This document shows positions 53,955-64,000 of a stretch of 64,000 nt of DNA, one piece after another; the first letter of the stretch is position 1, and each line of letters opens with the position of its first letter. A program made the translations under genes and the position numbers. The DNA comes from Corella eumyota (taxonomy: Eukaryota; Chordata; Ascidiacea; Phlebobranchia; Corellidae). Location of the stretch: NCBI GenBank assembly GCA_963082875.1, contig OY720100.1, positions 17,446,591 through 17,510,590 of the forward strand. The letters run 5' to 3'. Under the pieces are notes generated by a model. The model worked only from the letters and a program-made list of their open reading frames with translations, did no database searches and was not told the DNA's origin.

Positions 53955-54088
53955 TCACTTGAAATGTAATCAGATAGTTTTAAGACACATACCTTGCAAG
54001 AATTTTTTTATTTGGCACGCCATATATATTATTGCCATAACCACATTGTATTATTCATTATCGAGATAAACAATTATACAACTTATAG

Positions 54089-54826
54089 TTATTGTACGGG
54101 TCTCTCGCACAATACAGCGTAGAAATGATTTTCATTAAGTTTAGTACAAGCTTCATCGTACCAAAGGCCCTCTGTGGTAAAACTAGCACAATGCTCAACA
54201 CCATTTAGATTATTAGGTTCCCCTGATGCCCAGTTTGACCATGTAAGTGCCTGCCCGTCATCCCAAATCCATTGACCCTCAGTGACGATGTCAGTCAATC
54301 CAAAATAGGTATATGTAATAAAAGGATCTTTTAATACGGCTCCGTGTATTAAGCTTAAAAAATTAAAATAAAATATTACATCTGCTTGCATTGGGTCACC
54401 TTGTTGTGATCAAACATGTGATATTTACATTCAACTAGAAACACACCTGCCGTAGTATGGACTTCTCGGGCCGTAAACAGCAATTGAACCACCAATTGCA
54501 CTACATTGTAACTTAGCATCGGTATAACTGTACATGTTGTAACGAACTACGTACTCATACCCATTTCCTGGTCTATAGGCATTTGGCCATTCCGCTGTAT
54601 TGTGAAATAATTGTTACTTTACTACATTCTAATTAAATATTCTTAAGCTTGTTTAAAAGTTAACAGTTTTTTTGTTTGGTTGAATTATTGTTGTTTAAAA
54701 AATTAAGATATATTTAGTTTATAAACTTTTAAAAATTAAAACAGTATCACCTGTAGTACAAGGACAACTTTGAGCGGATGCAAATGGTAAAAGGACAAAT
54801 AACCCAACAATGATCGATGAAATCAT
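54089..54826 (-). CDS. Secreted C-type lectin, copy B
   Basis: Three exons on the minus strand: 54826-54751, 54594-54447, 54353-54089, joining to 162 residues. Signal peptide MISSIIVGLFVLLPFASA, then QSCPCTT. The CTLD has YFGLTDIVTEGQWIWDDGQA, WSNWASGEPNNLNGVEHC with an EPN triplet (mannose-type in known lectins) and all four cysteines. The second Ca2+ motif reads WYD instead of WND (LWYDEACTKL), which may weaken Ca2+ or sugar binding. It is otherwise intact, with a TATA box 76 bp upstream. Such single-CTLD secreted proteins usually act in recognition of microbial or self glycans; that role is inferred. Confidence 0.88.
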
Positions 54827-54901
54827 ATTTCTTGAACGTTAACTTGAACTTTGATAATTTTTTTAAAACTTTAGATAAACATAACTCTGCTTGGCTTCCT
54901 T

Positions 54902-54908
54902 TTTTATA
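54902..54908 (-). promoter_or_regulatory. TATA box of lectin B
   Basis: TATAAAA on the minus strand, 76 bp upstream of the ATG, inside a block (about 54830-54945) conserved in copies C, D and E. Confidence 0.6.
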
Positions 54909-54949
54909 GATTTCTAATTCGCTGTAACGACCACACTTATTATGTCGAG

Positions 54950-56640
54950 AAAAAATAATTAAATAACATCTGGAATTGATAAACAGTACCAAGAACTCTT
55001 TAAAAAACTTAAGTTTGTTCTTGTTAAACATTTCTACTTACAAAGTACCGTGTGTGAAGTTTAAATAACTTATCTGGGAAAAACACAAGCTGCAATACTG
55101 ACTCCTAGATCTTTCTATGTTTAAGTTGATCACTAAACAAGTTTGTTGGTCGATATTAATGCACCAGTAAACGTATAGCGTTAAAGGTTTCAAGTTGTGA
55201 AATTTTAATTTGTTTTTGTTGCGCAAATTGTCTTATATAAGGGACTTTAATTTTTACATAAACCGCAAAATAAAAAGGAAAAACATGTGCAAGTTTACAC
55301 CAAGAAATTAACTAAAAACCAATATAAGGAACCGCATTTAAAATCTCAAGTTTATTTTTATTAAACAAGTAATAATACAAGATGGTGAATTGTTTAGCAT
55401 TGATGTAACTTAGACGTGAAAATAAACAACAAAAACATCTGTAAGTTTAAGGTAATAACTGATAAACAATACTGAGAACTACTTTTCAAGTGTCACTTTC
55501 GTTCTAATTAAACATGTGATAACAAACAGAAGCAATTCTGCATCTTTAATGCAAGTTTACTCTGGGAAGAATTGTTTAAAAAAACATCTGCAATTAGAAA
55601 TTAATTGATAAACAATATTGAGAACTACTTGAGAGTGTCACGTTTGTTTTAATTAAACGTGTGATACTAAACAACGGGTAAAATTAGAATTGATGCTACT
55701 TGAACATAGAATAAAGAATATCTGCAATTAGAAATTAACTGATAAACAATATTAAGAACCAAGTGATAAGTTCGTTTTAATTAAACATTTAGTGATCGGG
55801 TGGTTTTGTTCAACAAACTAAACAAGGGTAAAGCTAGAATTACTTGGAAACTTAGTTGAGAAATAAGCATTTGATAGTTTGTTGATTTTTTCACCAATAG
55901 ACAGCGATGTTAATTGTCGCACATGCCAATTTATTTGTTCCGTAGCTGCACAAATACTGTATCAAATAACATATTGATTGTTGTGTTTTAAAATACATAT
56001 TCTTGGTCAGTTCATTGTAAATAATTATCCGCTCTAAGAATTTTAAATTGTTTTACAATAAATTTGAGTAATGAAAATATTTTTAAATTTTTATAACGTA
56101 AGGTGAGGGTACACAAGAGCCTCATTCTGTGGTAAAATCTTAAATTTAACTGGTAGAAATCTATTATAAAGTTTTTTTTATAATTAGCCCATAACCCTTT
56201 GTAGGCTACCAACGGTAGTAAATAAGGGAATAAAATAAATTGCACCACTTTTATGAGCCAACTTCTTGCTTAGGCTTTACCTTATCTGATTATTTTTAAG
56301 GGTGTAATTCAATAGCTTTTAAGTTTAGTAAAATATGAATAAATATTTAATAATTATTGTTTACCAGCTATTTCTAAGATTTCCCAACGTTTTAGATAAG
56401 AGGTGTTTGTAGGATTTTACAAGTAAATAGGTTTATTTATTTAAGATTTAAATAAAGGATTTTAATGTAAGAGGTTCAGACTTCATATATCTCACTAAAA
56501 CGTTTGCGACAAAAAATATTTCTACTGAGTAACCACCTTGAAATGTAATCCGATAGTTTTAAGACACATAATATATACCTTGCAAGAATTTTTTATTTGG
56601 AACACCATTAACATTATTGCCATAACCACATTGTATTATT
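54950..56640. repeat. Lectin spacer type II, first copy
   Basis: About 1.7 kb closely matching 59955-61650 and 62535-64000. Inside it an older repeat of about 130-150 bp, marked by ATCTG..AATT..GATAAACAnTA..AGAACTAC, recurs at about 55436, 55586 and 55720, with a further relative near 54968. Small reading frames (55038 -, 56012 -) are duplicated noise. Confidence 0.8.
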
Positions 56641-56673
56641 CATTATCAAGATAAACAATTATACAACATATAG

Positions 56674-57414
56674 TTATTGTACAGGTCTCTCGCACAATAC
56701 AGCGTAGAAATAGCTGATGTCCTGAAATTCGGTAGATGTTACATCGTTCCAAATGCCCTCTGTATCGAAAGCGGCATAATACTGTTTACCACCATAATTA
56801 TTAGGTTGCCCAGGCGCCCAGTTTGACCATGTTAGTGCCTGCCCATCATCCCAAACCCACGCTCCTTCTAGTGCAATGTCAGTTAATCCAAAATAGGTGA
56901 AATCAATAAAAGAATCTTTCAATACGGCTCCGTGTATTAAGCTGTAAAAAAATGAATAAACATGTTACATCTGTTTGCATAGGGTCACCTTGTTGTGATT
57001 AAACATGTGATATTTACATTTAACCAAGAACACACCCGCTGTAGTATAGACTTCTTGGGCCGTGAACAGCGATTGAACCACCAATTGCAATACATTGTAA
57101 CTTAGCATCGGTATAACTGTATACGTTGTAACGAACGGCATACTCATACCCATTTCCTGGTCTATATGCATTTGGCCATTCCGCTGTATTGTTAAATAAT
57201 TGTTACTTTACCACATTAATTAAAAAATCTTAAGCTTGTTTAAAATTTAAAAGTTTTTTTTGTTAGGTTGAATTATTGTTATTTTAAAATTTAAGATATA
57301 CTGAGTTTATAAACTTTTAAAAATGAAAAAAGTATTACTTGTAGTACAAGGACAACTTTGAGCTGATGCAAATGGTAGAAGGACAAATAACCCAACAATG
57401 ATCGATGAAATCAT
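56674..57414 (-). CDS. Secreted C-type lectin, copy C (loop disulfide lost)
   Basis: Three exons on the minus strand: 57414-57339, 57183-57036, 56941-56674; 163 residues. Signal peptide MISSIIVGLFVLLPFASA. CTLD segments are EWPNAYRPGNGYEYAVRYN, KLQCIAIGGSIAVHGPRS, YFGLTDIALEGAWVWDDGQA and GQPNNYGG with a QPN triplet. WND is kept (IWNDVTSTEF). Both cysteines of the binding-loop disulfide are gone: EHC of the sisters is KQYY, and the Cys after WND is Ser. The outer Cys pair (LQC and LCER) remains. Reading frame and splice sites are intact, so it is probably expressed but with an altered loop. Confidence 0.86.
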
Positions 57415-57489
57415 ATTTCTTGAACGTTAACTTGAACTTTGATAATTTTTTTCAAACTTTAGATAAACATAACTCTGCTTGGCTTCCTT

Positions 57490-57496
57490 TTTTATA
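57490..57496 (-). promoter_or_regulatory. TATA box of lectin C
   Basis: TATAAAA on the minus strand, 76 bp upstream of the copy C ATG, conserved in position with the sister genes. Confidence 0.6.
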
Positions 57497-58009
57497 GATT
57501 TCTAATTCGCTGTAACGACCACACTAATTGTTATGCCGAGAAAAAATATTTAAATAACATCTGGAATTGATAAACAGTACCAAGAACTCTTTAAAAAACT
57601 TAAGTTTGTTCTTGTTAAACATTTCTACTGACAAAGTACCATGTGTATAGTTTAAATAACTTATCTGGGAAAAACACAAGCTGCAATACTGACTCTTAGA
57701 TCTTTTTATGTTTAAGTTGATTACTAAACAAGTGTGTTGGTCGATATTAATGCACCAGTAAACGTATAGCGTTAAAGGTTTCAAGTTGTGAAAGTAAAAT
57801 TTGTTTTTGTTGACACAAATTGCCTTATATATGTGACTTTAATTTTTACATAAAAAAAAATGTAAAAACATGTGCAAGTTTACACCAAGAAATTAACTAA
57901 AAACCAATATAAGGAACCGCATTTAAAATCTCAAGTTTATTTTTATTTTGTTGATTTTTTAACCAATATACAGCAATTACTTTGTTAATTGTCGCACATG
58001 CCAATTCGG

Positions 58010-59100
58010 TTAAACAACCCCAATGTCCAAACCGAAAAAAAAACGATTGAATAATATCGAGACTTGATAAACAAAACTTAAAAGTAAGGTTTGTTTCTTG
58101 TTAAGTATTTGTAGAAACAAACTAAACAAGGGTTAAAGTAGCTGGGAAAAACACTAGCTGCTTAGTTAAGAAATAATTGCCTGATGACTTTTCGGTTTAT
58201 TTGCCTTATAAACATCGATATTATGTTTTAAAATGTACTTTCTGAATAAATGTCGTTATAAATTAGTTGGAATGTCGGTTTTAAAATTTTGGTTTTCGAA
58301 AAAATCTTATTTGGTGAATGATTTTCAGTGATATTAACAATTCGATTATTTTTTGTTGTATTGTAGCGGATACCGTAAAAATTAAAAATGTTGTCGTTCC
58401 GTTTGTATTTCCCGCTTTTTTCGTGGAGTTTCCACGTGTTAAGTGCATTAAACTTATTTAAGGTAATAATATTAATATTTGGTAAAGCTGAATTTTTATA
58501 ATCCCGTATTTTTTATTTAGAAATTGGGAATAATTTTATGAGTTGTTTGTGTTGAGAAAATATTTCAACTTTCCAAATGCCACAAGGAAAAAGTAAATTT
58601 TAAGATGTCTAAGTTAAACTTGTTCCTTAATGCATATTTGTATTTTATCTGTCAATTTTTTAAACAGTTTTACGATTTGTGCTGCTTTTTAGAAGAGCAT
58701 TCACTTGGTCAATCTAAACTATTATCTTTTATTAAAGATATGTAGCTTGATTTATTTTGCAATTAAACTTAATAACAAGATCCTTTTTCTGGTTGGGTTA
58801 CTATCGTATTACCGTTAAGTTAGTGTTCTTGTTAGAGTGGTTCTCTATGTTAATATGAGCCGTTAAAATTAATCAAATGTTATCGTACCTTTTGTATGTT
58901 TAGCGAAACTTACCCGTACAATTTAAATAGTTAAAGTATTTGTAATGGTCGAATGTTTTCTTATGATTTTACTTGATATATTATTATAGAATTTATACAC
59001 ACATATATACTTTAAACGGTTTTTTATTTGGCCTTATTTAACTAACCACAATTAGTACATTGTATTTAATTACCAAAGTGAACAACCACACACTTTACAT
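58010..59100. repeat. Lectin spacer type I, second copy
   Basis: Matches 52870-53827 over nearly its whole length, including the CCGTTTGTATTTCCCGC repeat (about 58398) and the GTGGTTCTCTATGTTAATATG stretch near 58838. It shows that A-spacer-relic and C-spacer-D are copies of one ancestral block. Confidence 0.75.
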
Positions 59101-59835
59101 TCATTGTACAGGTCTCTCGCACAAAACAGCGTAGAAATAGTTTTCCACAAGTTCAGTACTTGCTATATCGTTCCAAAGGCCCTCTGTGGTAAAACTACCA
59201 CAATGCTCAACACCATCTTGATTATTAGGTTCCCCTGATTTCCAGTTTGACCAAGTCATAGCTTGCCCGTCCTCCCAAATCCATTGACCCTCAGTGACAA
59301 TGTCAGTCAATCCAAAATAGGTATATTTAATTATAGGATCTTTCAATAAGGCTCCGTGTATTAAGCTTAAAAATTTAAAATAAAATATTACATCCGCTTG
59401 CATTGGGTCACCTTGTTGTGATTAAACATGTGATATTTACATTTAACTAGAAACACACCTGCCGTAGTATGGGCTTCTCGGGCCATGAACAGCGATTGAA
59501 CCACCAATTGCAATGCATTGTAACTTAGCATCGGTATAACTGTATACGTTGTAACGAACGGCATATTCATACCCATTTCCTGGTCTATAAGCATCTGGCC
59601 ATTCCGCTGTATTGTAAAATAATTGTTACTTTACCACATTAATTAGAAAATCTTAAGCTTGTTTAAAATTTAAAAGTTTTTTTGTTTGGTTGAATTATTG
59701 TTATTTTAAAATTAAGATATACTGAGTTTATAAACTTTTAAAAATTAAAATAGTATTACTTGTAGTACAAGGACAACTTTGAGCTGATGCAAATGGTAGA
59801 AGGACAAATAACCCAACAATGATCGATGAAATCAT
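59101..59835 (-). CDS. Secreted C-type lectin, copy D (unpaired loop cysteine)
   Basis: Three exons on the minus strand: 59835-59760, 59606-59459, 59365-59101; 162 residues. Signal peptide MISSIIVGLFVLLPFASA, then QSCPCTT. The CTLD has EWPDAYRPGNGYEYAVRYN, LQCIAIGGSIAVHGPRSP, IKYTYFGLTDIVTEGQWIW and SGEPNNQDGVEHC with an EPN triplet. WND is kept (LWNDIASTEL). The loop Cys in EHC is present, but its usual partner after WND is Ser, leaving one free cysteine; a disulfide-linked dimer is conceivable. The truncated relic at 53835 shares the same WNDIASTEL. Confidence 0.87.
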
Positions 59836-59910
59836 ATTTCTTGAACGTTAACTTGAACTTTGATAATTTTTTTAAAACTTTAGATAAACATAACTCTGCT
59901 TGGCTTCCTT

Positions 59911-59917
59911 TTTTATA
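59911..59917 (-). promoter_or_regulatory. TATA box of lectin D
   Basis: TATAAAA on the minus strand, 76 bp upstream of the copy D ATG, in the conserved promoter block. Confidence 0.6.
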
Positions 59918-59954
59918 GATTTCTAATTCGCTGTAACGACCACACTTATTATGT

Positions 59955-61650
59955 CGAGAAAAAATATTTAAATAACATCTGGAATTGATAAACAGTACCA
60001 AGAACTCTTTAAAAAACTTAAGTTTGTTCTTGTTAAACATTTCTACTGACAAAGTACCATGTGTAATGTTTAAATAACTTATCTGGGAAAAACACAAGCT
60101 GCAATACTGACTCCTAGATCTTTCTGTGTTTAAGTTGATTACTAAACAAGTTTGTTGGTCGATATTAATGCACCAGTAAACGTATAGCGTTGAAGGTTTC
60201 AAGTTGTGAAAGTTTAATTTGTTTTTGTTGCGCAAATTGCCTTATATATGTGACTTTAATTTTTACATAAACCGCAAAAAAAACTGTAAAAACATGTGCA
60301 AGTTTACACTAAGAAATTAACTAAAAACCAATATAAAGAACCGCATTTAAAATCTCAAGTTTATTTTTATTAAACAAGTAATAATACAAGATGGTGAATT
60401 GTTTAGCATTGATGTAACTTAGACGTGAAAATAAACAACAAATAACATCTGGTAAGGTAATAACTGATAAACAATACTAAGAACTACTTTTCAAGTGTCA
60501 CGTTCGTTCTAATTAAACGTGTGATATCAAACGAGGCAATTGTGCAATTTTAATGCAAGTTTACTCTGGGAAGAAATATTAAAAAAAACATCTGCAATTA
60601 GAAGTTAACTGATAAACAATATTGAGAACTACTTGAGAGTGTCACGTTTGTTTTAATAAAACGTGTGATACTAAACAACGGGTAAAATTAGAATTGATGC
60701 TACTTGAACCTAGAATAAAGAATATCTGCAATTAGAAATTAACTGATAAACAATACTAAGAACCAAGTGATAAGTTCGTTTTAATTAAACATTTAGTGAT
60801 CGGGTGGTTTGTTTAACAAACTAAACAAGGGTAAAGTTAGAATTACTTGGAAACTTAGTTGAGAAATAAGCATTTGATAGTTTGTTGATTTTTTCACCAA
60901 TAGACAGCGATGTTAATTGTCGCACATGCCAATTTATTTGTTCCGTAGCTGCACAAATACTGTATCAAATAACATATTGATTGTTGTGTTTTAAATTACA
61001 TATTCTTGGTCAGTTCATTGTAAATAATTATCCGCTCTAAGAATTTTAAATTGTTTTACAATAAATTTGAGTAATGAAAATATTTTTAAATTTTAATAAC
61101 GTAAGGTGAGGGTACACTAGGACCTCATTCTGTTGTAAATTCTTAAATTTAACTGGTAAAAATCTATTATAAAGTTTTTTTTAATTAGCCCATAACCCTT
61201 TGTAGGCTACCAACGGTAGTAAATAAGGGAATTAAATAAATTGCACCACTTTTATGAGCCAACTTCTTGTTTAAGCTTTACCTTATCTGATTATTTTTAA
61301 GGGTGTTATTTATTAGCTTTTAAGTTTAGTAAAATATGAATAAATATTTAATAATTATTGTTTACCAGCCTTTATTAAGATTTCTCAACGTTTTAGATAA
61401 GGGGTGTTTGTAGATTTTAACAAGTAAAAAGGTTTATTTATTTAAGATTTAAATAAAGGATTTTAATGTAAGAGGTTCAGACTTCATATATCTCACTAAA
61501 ACGTTTGCGACAAAAAATATTTCTACTGAGTAACCACCTTGAAATGTAATCAGATAGTTTTAAGACACATAATATATACCTTGCAAGAATTATTTATTTG
61601 GAACACCATTAACATTATTGCCATAACCACATTGTATTATTCATTATCAA
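59955..61650. repeat. Lectin spacer type II, second copy
   Basis: Near-identical to 54950-56640 and to 62535-64000. The inner repeat (ATCTG..GATAAACAnTA..AGAAC) appears near 59977, 60447, 60588 and 60724. No gene recognised. With lectin E it forms a tandem unit of about 2.57 kb. Confidence 0.8.
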
Positions 61651-61674
61651 GATAAACAATTATACAACATATAG

Positions 61675-62415
61675 TTATTGTACAAGTCTCTCGCACAATA
61701 CAGCGTAGAAATGATTCTCATCAAGTTCAGTACAAGCTGCATCGTTCCAAAGGCCATCTTTAGTTAAACCAACACAATGCTCAAAACCACCATAATTAGT
61801 AGGTTGCCCTGGCGCCCAGTTTGACCATGTAAGTGCCTGCCCGTCATCCCAAATCCATTGACCCTCAGTGACAATGTCAGTTAATCCAATATAGGTGAAA
61901 TCAATAAAAGAATCTTTTAATATGGTTCCGTGTATCAAGCTTTAAAAAAATGAATAAACATGTTACATCCGCTTGCATTGGGTTACCTTGTTGTGCTTAA
62001 ACATATAGTATTACATTCAACTAGAACACACCTGCCGTAGTATGGGCTTCTCGGGCCGTAAACAGCAACTGTTCCACCAATTGCACTACATTGTAACTTA
62101 GCATCGGTATAACTGTACATGTTGTAACGAACGGCATATTCATACCCATTTCCTGGTCTATAAGCATCTGGCCATTCAACTGTATTGTAAAATAATTGTT
62201 ACTTTACCAAATTAATTAGAAAATCTTAAGCTTGTTTAAAATTTAAAAGTTTTTTTTGTTTGGTTGAATTATTGTTATTTTAAAATTAAGATATACTGAG
62301 TTTATAAACTTTTAAAAATTAAAACAGTATTACCTGTAGTACAAGGACAACTTTGAGCTGATGCAAATGGTAGAAGGACAAATAACCCAATAATAAGACT
62401 GATCGATGAAATCAT
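61675..62415 (-). CDS. Secreted C-type lectin, copy E
   Basis: Three exons on the minus strand: 62415-62334, 62179-62032, 61939-61675, joining to 164 residues. Signal peptide MISSISLIIGLFVLLPFASA, then QSCPCTT. The CTLD reads VEWPDAYRPGNGYEYAVRYN, LQCSAIGGTVAVYGPRSP, YIGLTDIVTEGQWIWDDGQA and APGQPTNYGGFEHC. All four cysteines and WND are present. The triplet is QPT, neither EPN nor QPD, so classical Ca2+-dependent sugar binding may be lost or changed. Frame and splice sites are intact, with a TATA box 76 bp upstream. Confidence 0.89.
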
Positions 62416-62490
62416 ATTTCTTGAACGTTAACTTGAACTTTGATAATTTTTTTCAAACTTTAGATAAACATAACTCTGCTTGGCTTCCTT

Positions 62491-62497
62491 TTTTATA
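62491..62497 (-). promoter_or_regulatory. TATA box of lectin E
   Basis: TATAAAA on the minus strand, 76 bp upstream of the copy E ATG, conserved with the sister genes. Confidence 0.6.
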
Positions 62498-62534
62498 GAT
62501 TTCTAATTCGCTGTAACGACCACACTTATTATGT

Positions 62535-64000
62535 CGAGAAAAAATAATTAAATAACATCTGGAATTGATAAACAGTACCAAGAACACTTTAAAAAACCTA
62601 AGTTTGTTCTTGTAAAACATTTCTACTGACAAAGTACCATGTGTAATGTTTAAATAACTTATCTGGGAAAAACACAAGCTGCAATACTGACTCCTAGATC
62701 TTTCTATGTTTAAGTTGATTACTAAACAAGTTTGTTGGTCGATATTAATGCACCAGTAAACGTATATCGTTAAAGGTTTCAAGTTGTAAAAGTTTAATTT
62801 GTTTTTGTTGACACAAATTGCCTTATATATGTGACTTTAATTTTTACATAAACCGCAAAAAAAACTGTAAAAACATGTGCAAGTTTACACTAAGAAATTA
62901 ACTAAAAACCAATATAAAGAACCGCATTTAAAATCCCAAGTTTATTTTTATTAAACAAGTAATAATACAAGATGGTGAATTGTTTAGCATTGATGTAACT
63001 TAGACGTGAAAATAAACAACAAATAACATCTGGTAAGGTAATAACTGATAAACAATACTAAGAACTACTTTTCAAGTGTCACGTTCGTTCTAATTAAACG
63101 TGTGATATCAAACGAGGCAATTGTGCAATTTTAATGCAAGTTTACTCTGGGAAGAAATATTTAAAAAAACATCTGCAATTAGAAGTTAACTGATAAACAA
63201 TATTGAGAACTACTTGAGAGTGTCACGTTTGTTTTAATAAAACGTGTGGTACTAATCAACGGGTAAAATTAGAATTGATGCTACTTGAACCTAGAATAAA
63301 GAATATCTGCAATTAGAAATTAACTGATAAACAACACTAAGAACCAAGTGATAAGTTCGTTTTAATTAAACATTTAGTGATCGGGTGGTTTGTTCAACAA
63401 ACTAAACAAGGGTAAAGCTAGAATTACTTGGAAACTTAGTTGAGAAATAAGCATCTGATAGTTTGTTGATTTTTTCACCAATAGACAGCGATGTTAATTG
63501 TCGCACATGCCAATTTATTTGTTCCGTAGCTGCACAAATACTGTCTCATATAACATATTGATTGGTGTGTTTTAAAAAACATATTCTTGGTCAGTTCATT
63601 GTAAATAATTAGCCGCTCTAAGAATTTTAAACTGTTTTACAATAAATTTGAGTAATGAAAATATTTTTAAATTTTAATAACGTAAGGTGAGGGTACACTA
63701 GGGCCTCATTCTGTGGTAAAATCTTAAATTTAACTGGTAGAAATCTATTATAAAGTTTTTTTAATTAGCCCATAACTCTTTGTAGGCTACTAACGGTAGT
63801 AAATAAGGGAATAAAATAAATTGCACCACTTTTATGAGCCAACTTCTTGCTTAAGCTTTACCTTATCTGATTATTTTTAAGGGTGTAATTTATAGCTTTT
63901 AAGTTTAGTAAAATATGAATAAATATTTAATAATTATTGTTTACCAGCCTTTTCTAAGATTTCCCAACGTTTTAGATAAGGGTGTTTGTAGATTTTTACA
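62535..64000. repeat. Lectin spacer type II, third copy (runs off the window)
   Basis: Continues to match 59955-61380 right to the window edge, so another lectin gene is expected about 250 bp beyond position 64000. The inner repeats lie near 62557, 63027, 63168 and 63304. Confidence 0.8.

Noticed and set aside
59756-60235. A 159-residue minus-strand frame upstream of lectin D, with shorter versions at 54747, 55038, 57524 and 62453
   Set aside because: The frame spans the promoter, TATA box and lectin exon 1 in another phase and is interrupted differently in each copy. It is repeated only because the DNA is duplicated.

Overview
The window looks like nuclear DNA of a tunicate, most likely a Ciona species. 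It is strongly AT-rich and carries many small exons with short GT-AG introns. It is littered with one tRNA-derived SINE family. Its genes are clear chordate orthologues: a multi-domain lactase-phlorizin-hydrolase-like protein, CCDC92, an FGF, FAM185A, TRMU, RIC8 and SF3B5. All calls come from reading the sequence, with no database search; the species assignment is inference.

Layout. Positions 1-20360 (+) hold the 3' part of a very large gene of about 41 exons. It encodes tandem glycoside hydrolase family 1 (GH1) domains: the end of one domain, then four complete ones, then a Thr-rich stalk, one transmembrane helix and a short cytoplasmic tail. The second complete domain (5134-9528) has lost both catalytic glutamates. 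CCDC92 follows at 22089-24004 (+). From about 24 to 40 kb there is a SINE-poor region around a three-exon FGF gene (30459-37949, +), best matched to the FGF4/5/6 group. Eleven copies of the palindrome TGACGTCA lie between 27.0 and 37.8 kb. FAM185A (40685-41710), TRMU (41883-43172) and RIC8 (43254-47882) follow head to tail with gaps of 172 and 81 bp, which suggests a trans-spliced operon. SF3B5 (48472-48935, -) converges on RIC8.

From 49.1 kb the window becomes repeat-rich: a 327-bp inverted-repeat element with a 9-bp target duplication, then a 53-bp minisatellite (50281-50810). From 51.9 kb to the end lies a tandem cluster of small secreted C-type lectin genes, all on the minus strand. There are five three-exon genes of about 165 residues, one truncated exon relic, and long duplicated spacers. 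The paralogues differ exactly in the sugar-specificity triplet and in the disulfide cysteines of the binding loop.

How the genes relate. The GH1 protein is probably a cell-surface glycosidase, FGF a secreted signal, the RIC8 block housekeeping, and the lectins a rapidly evolving secreted recognition family. Apart from the possible operon, nothing in the sequence links these blocks functionally.
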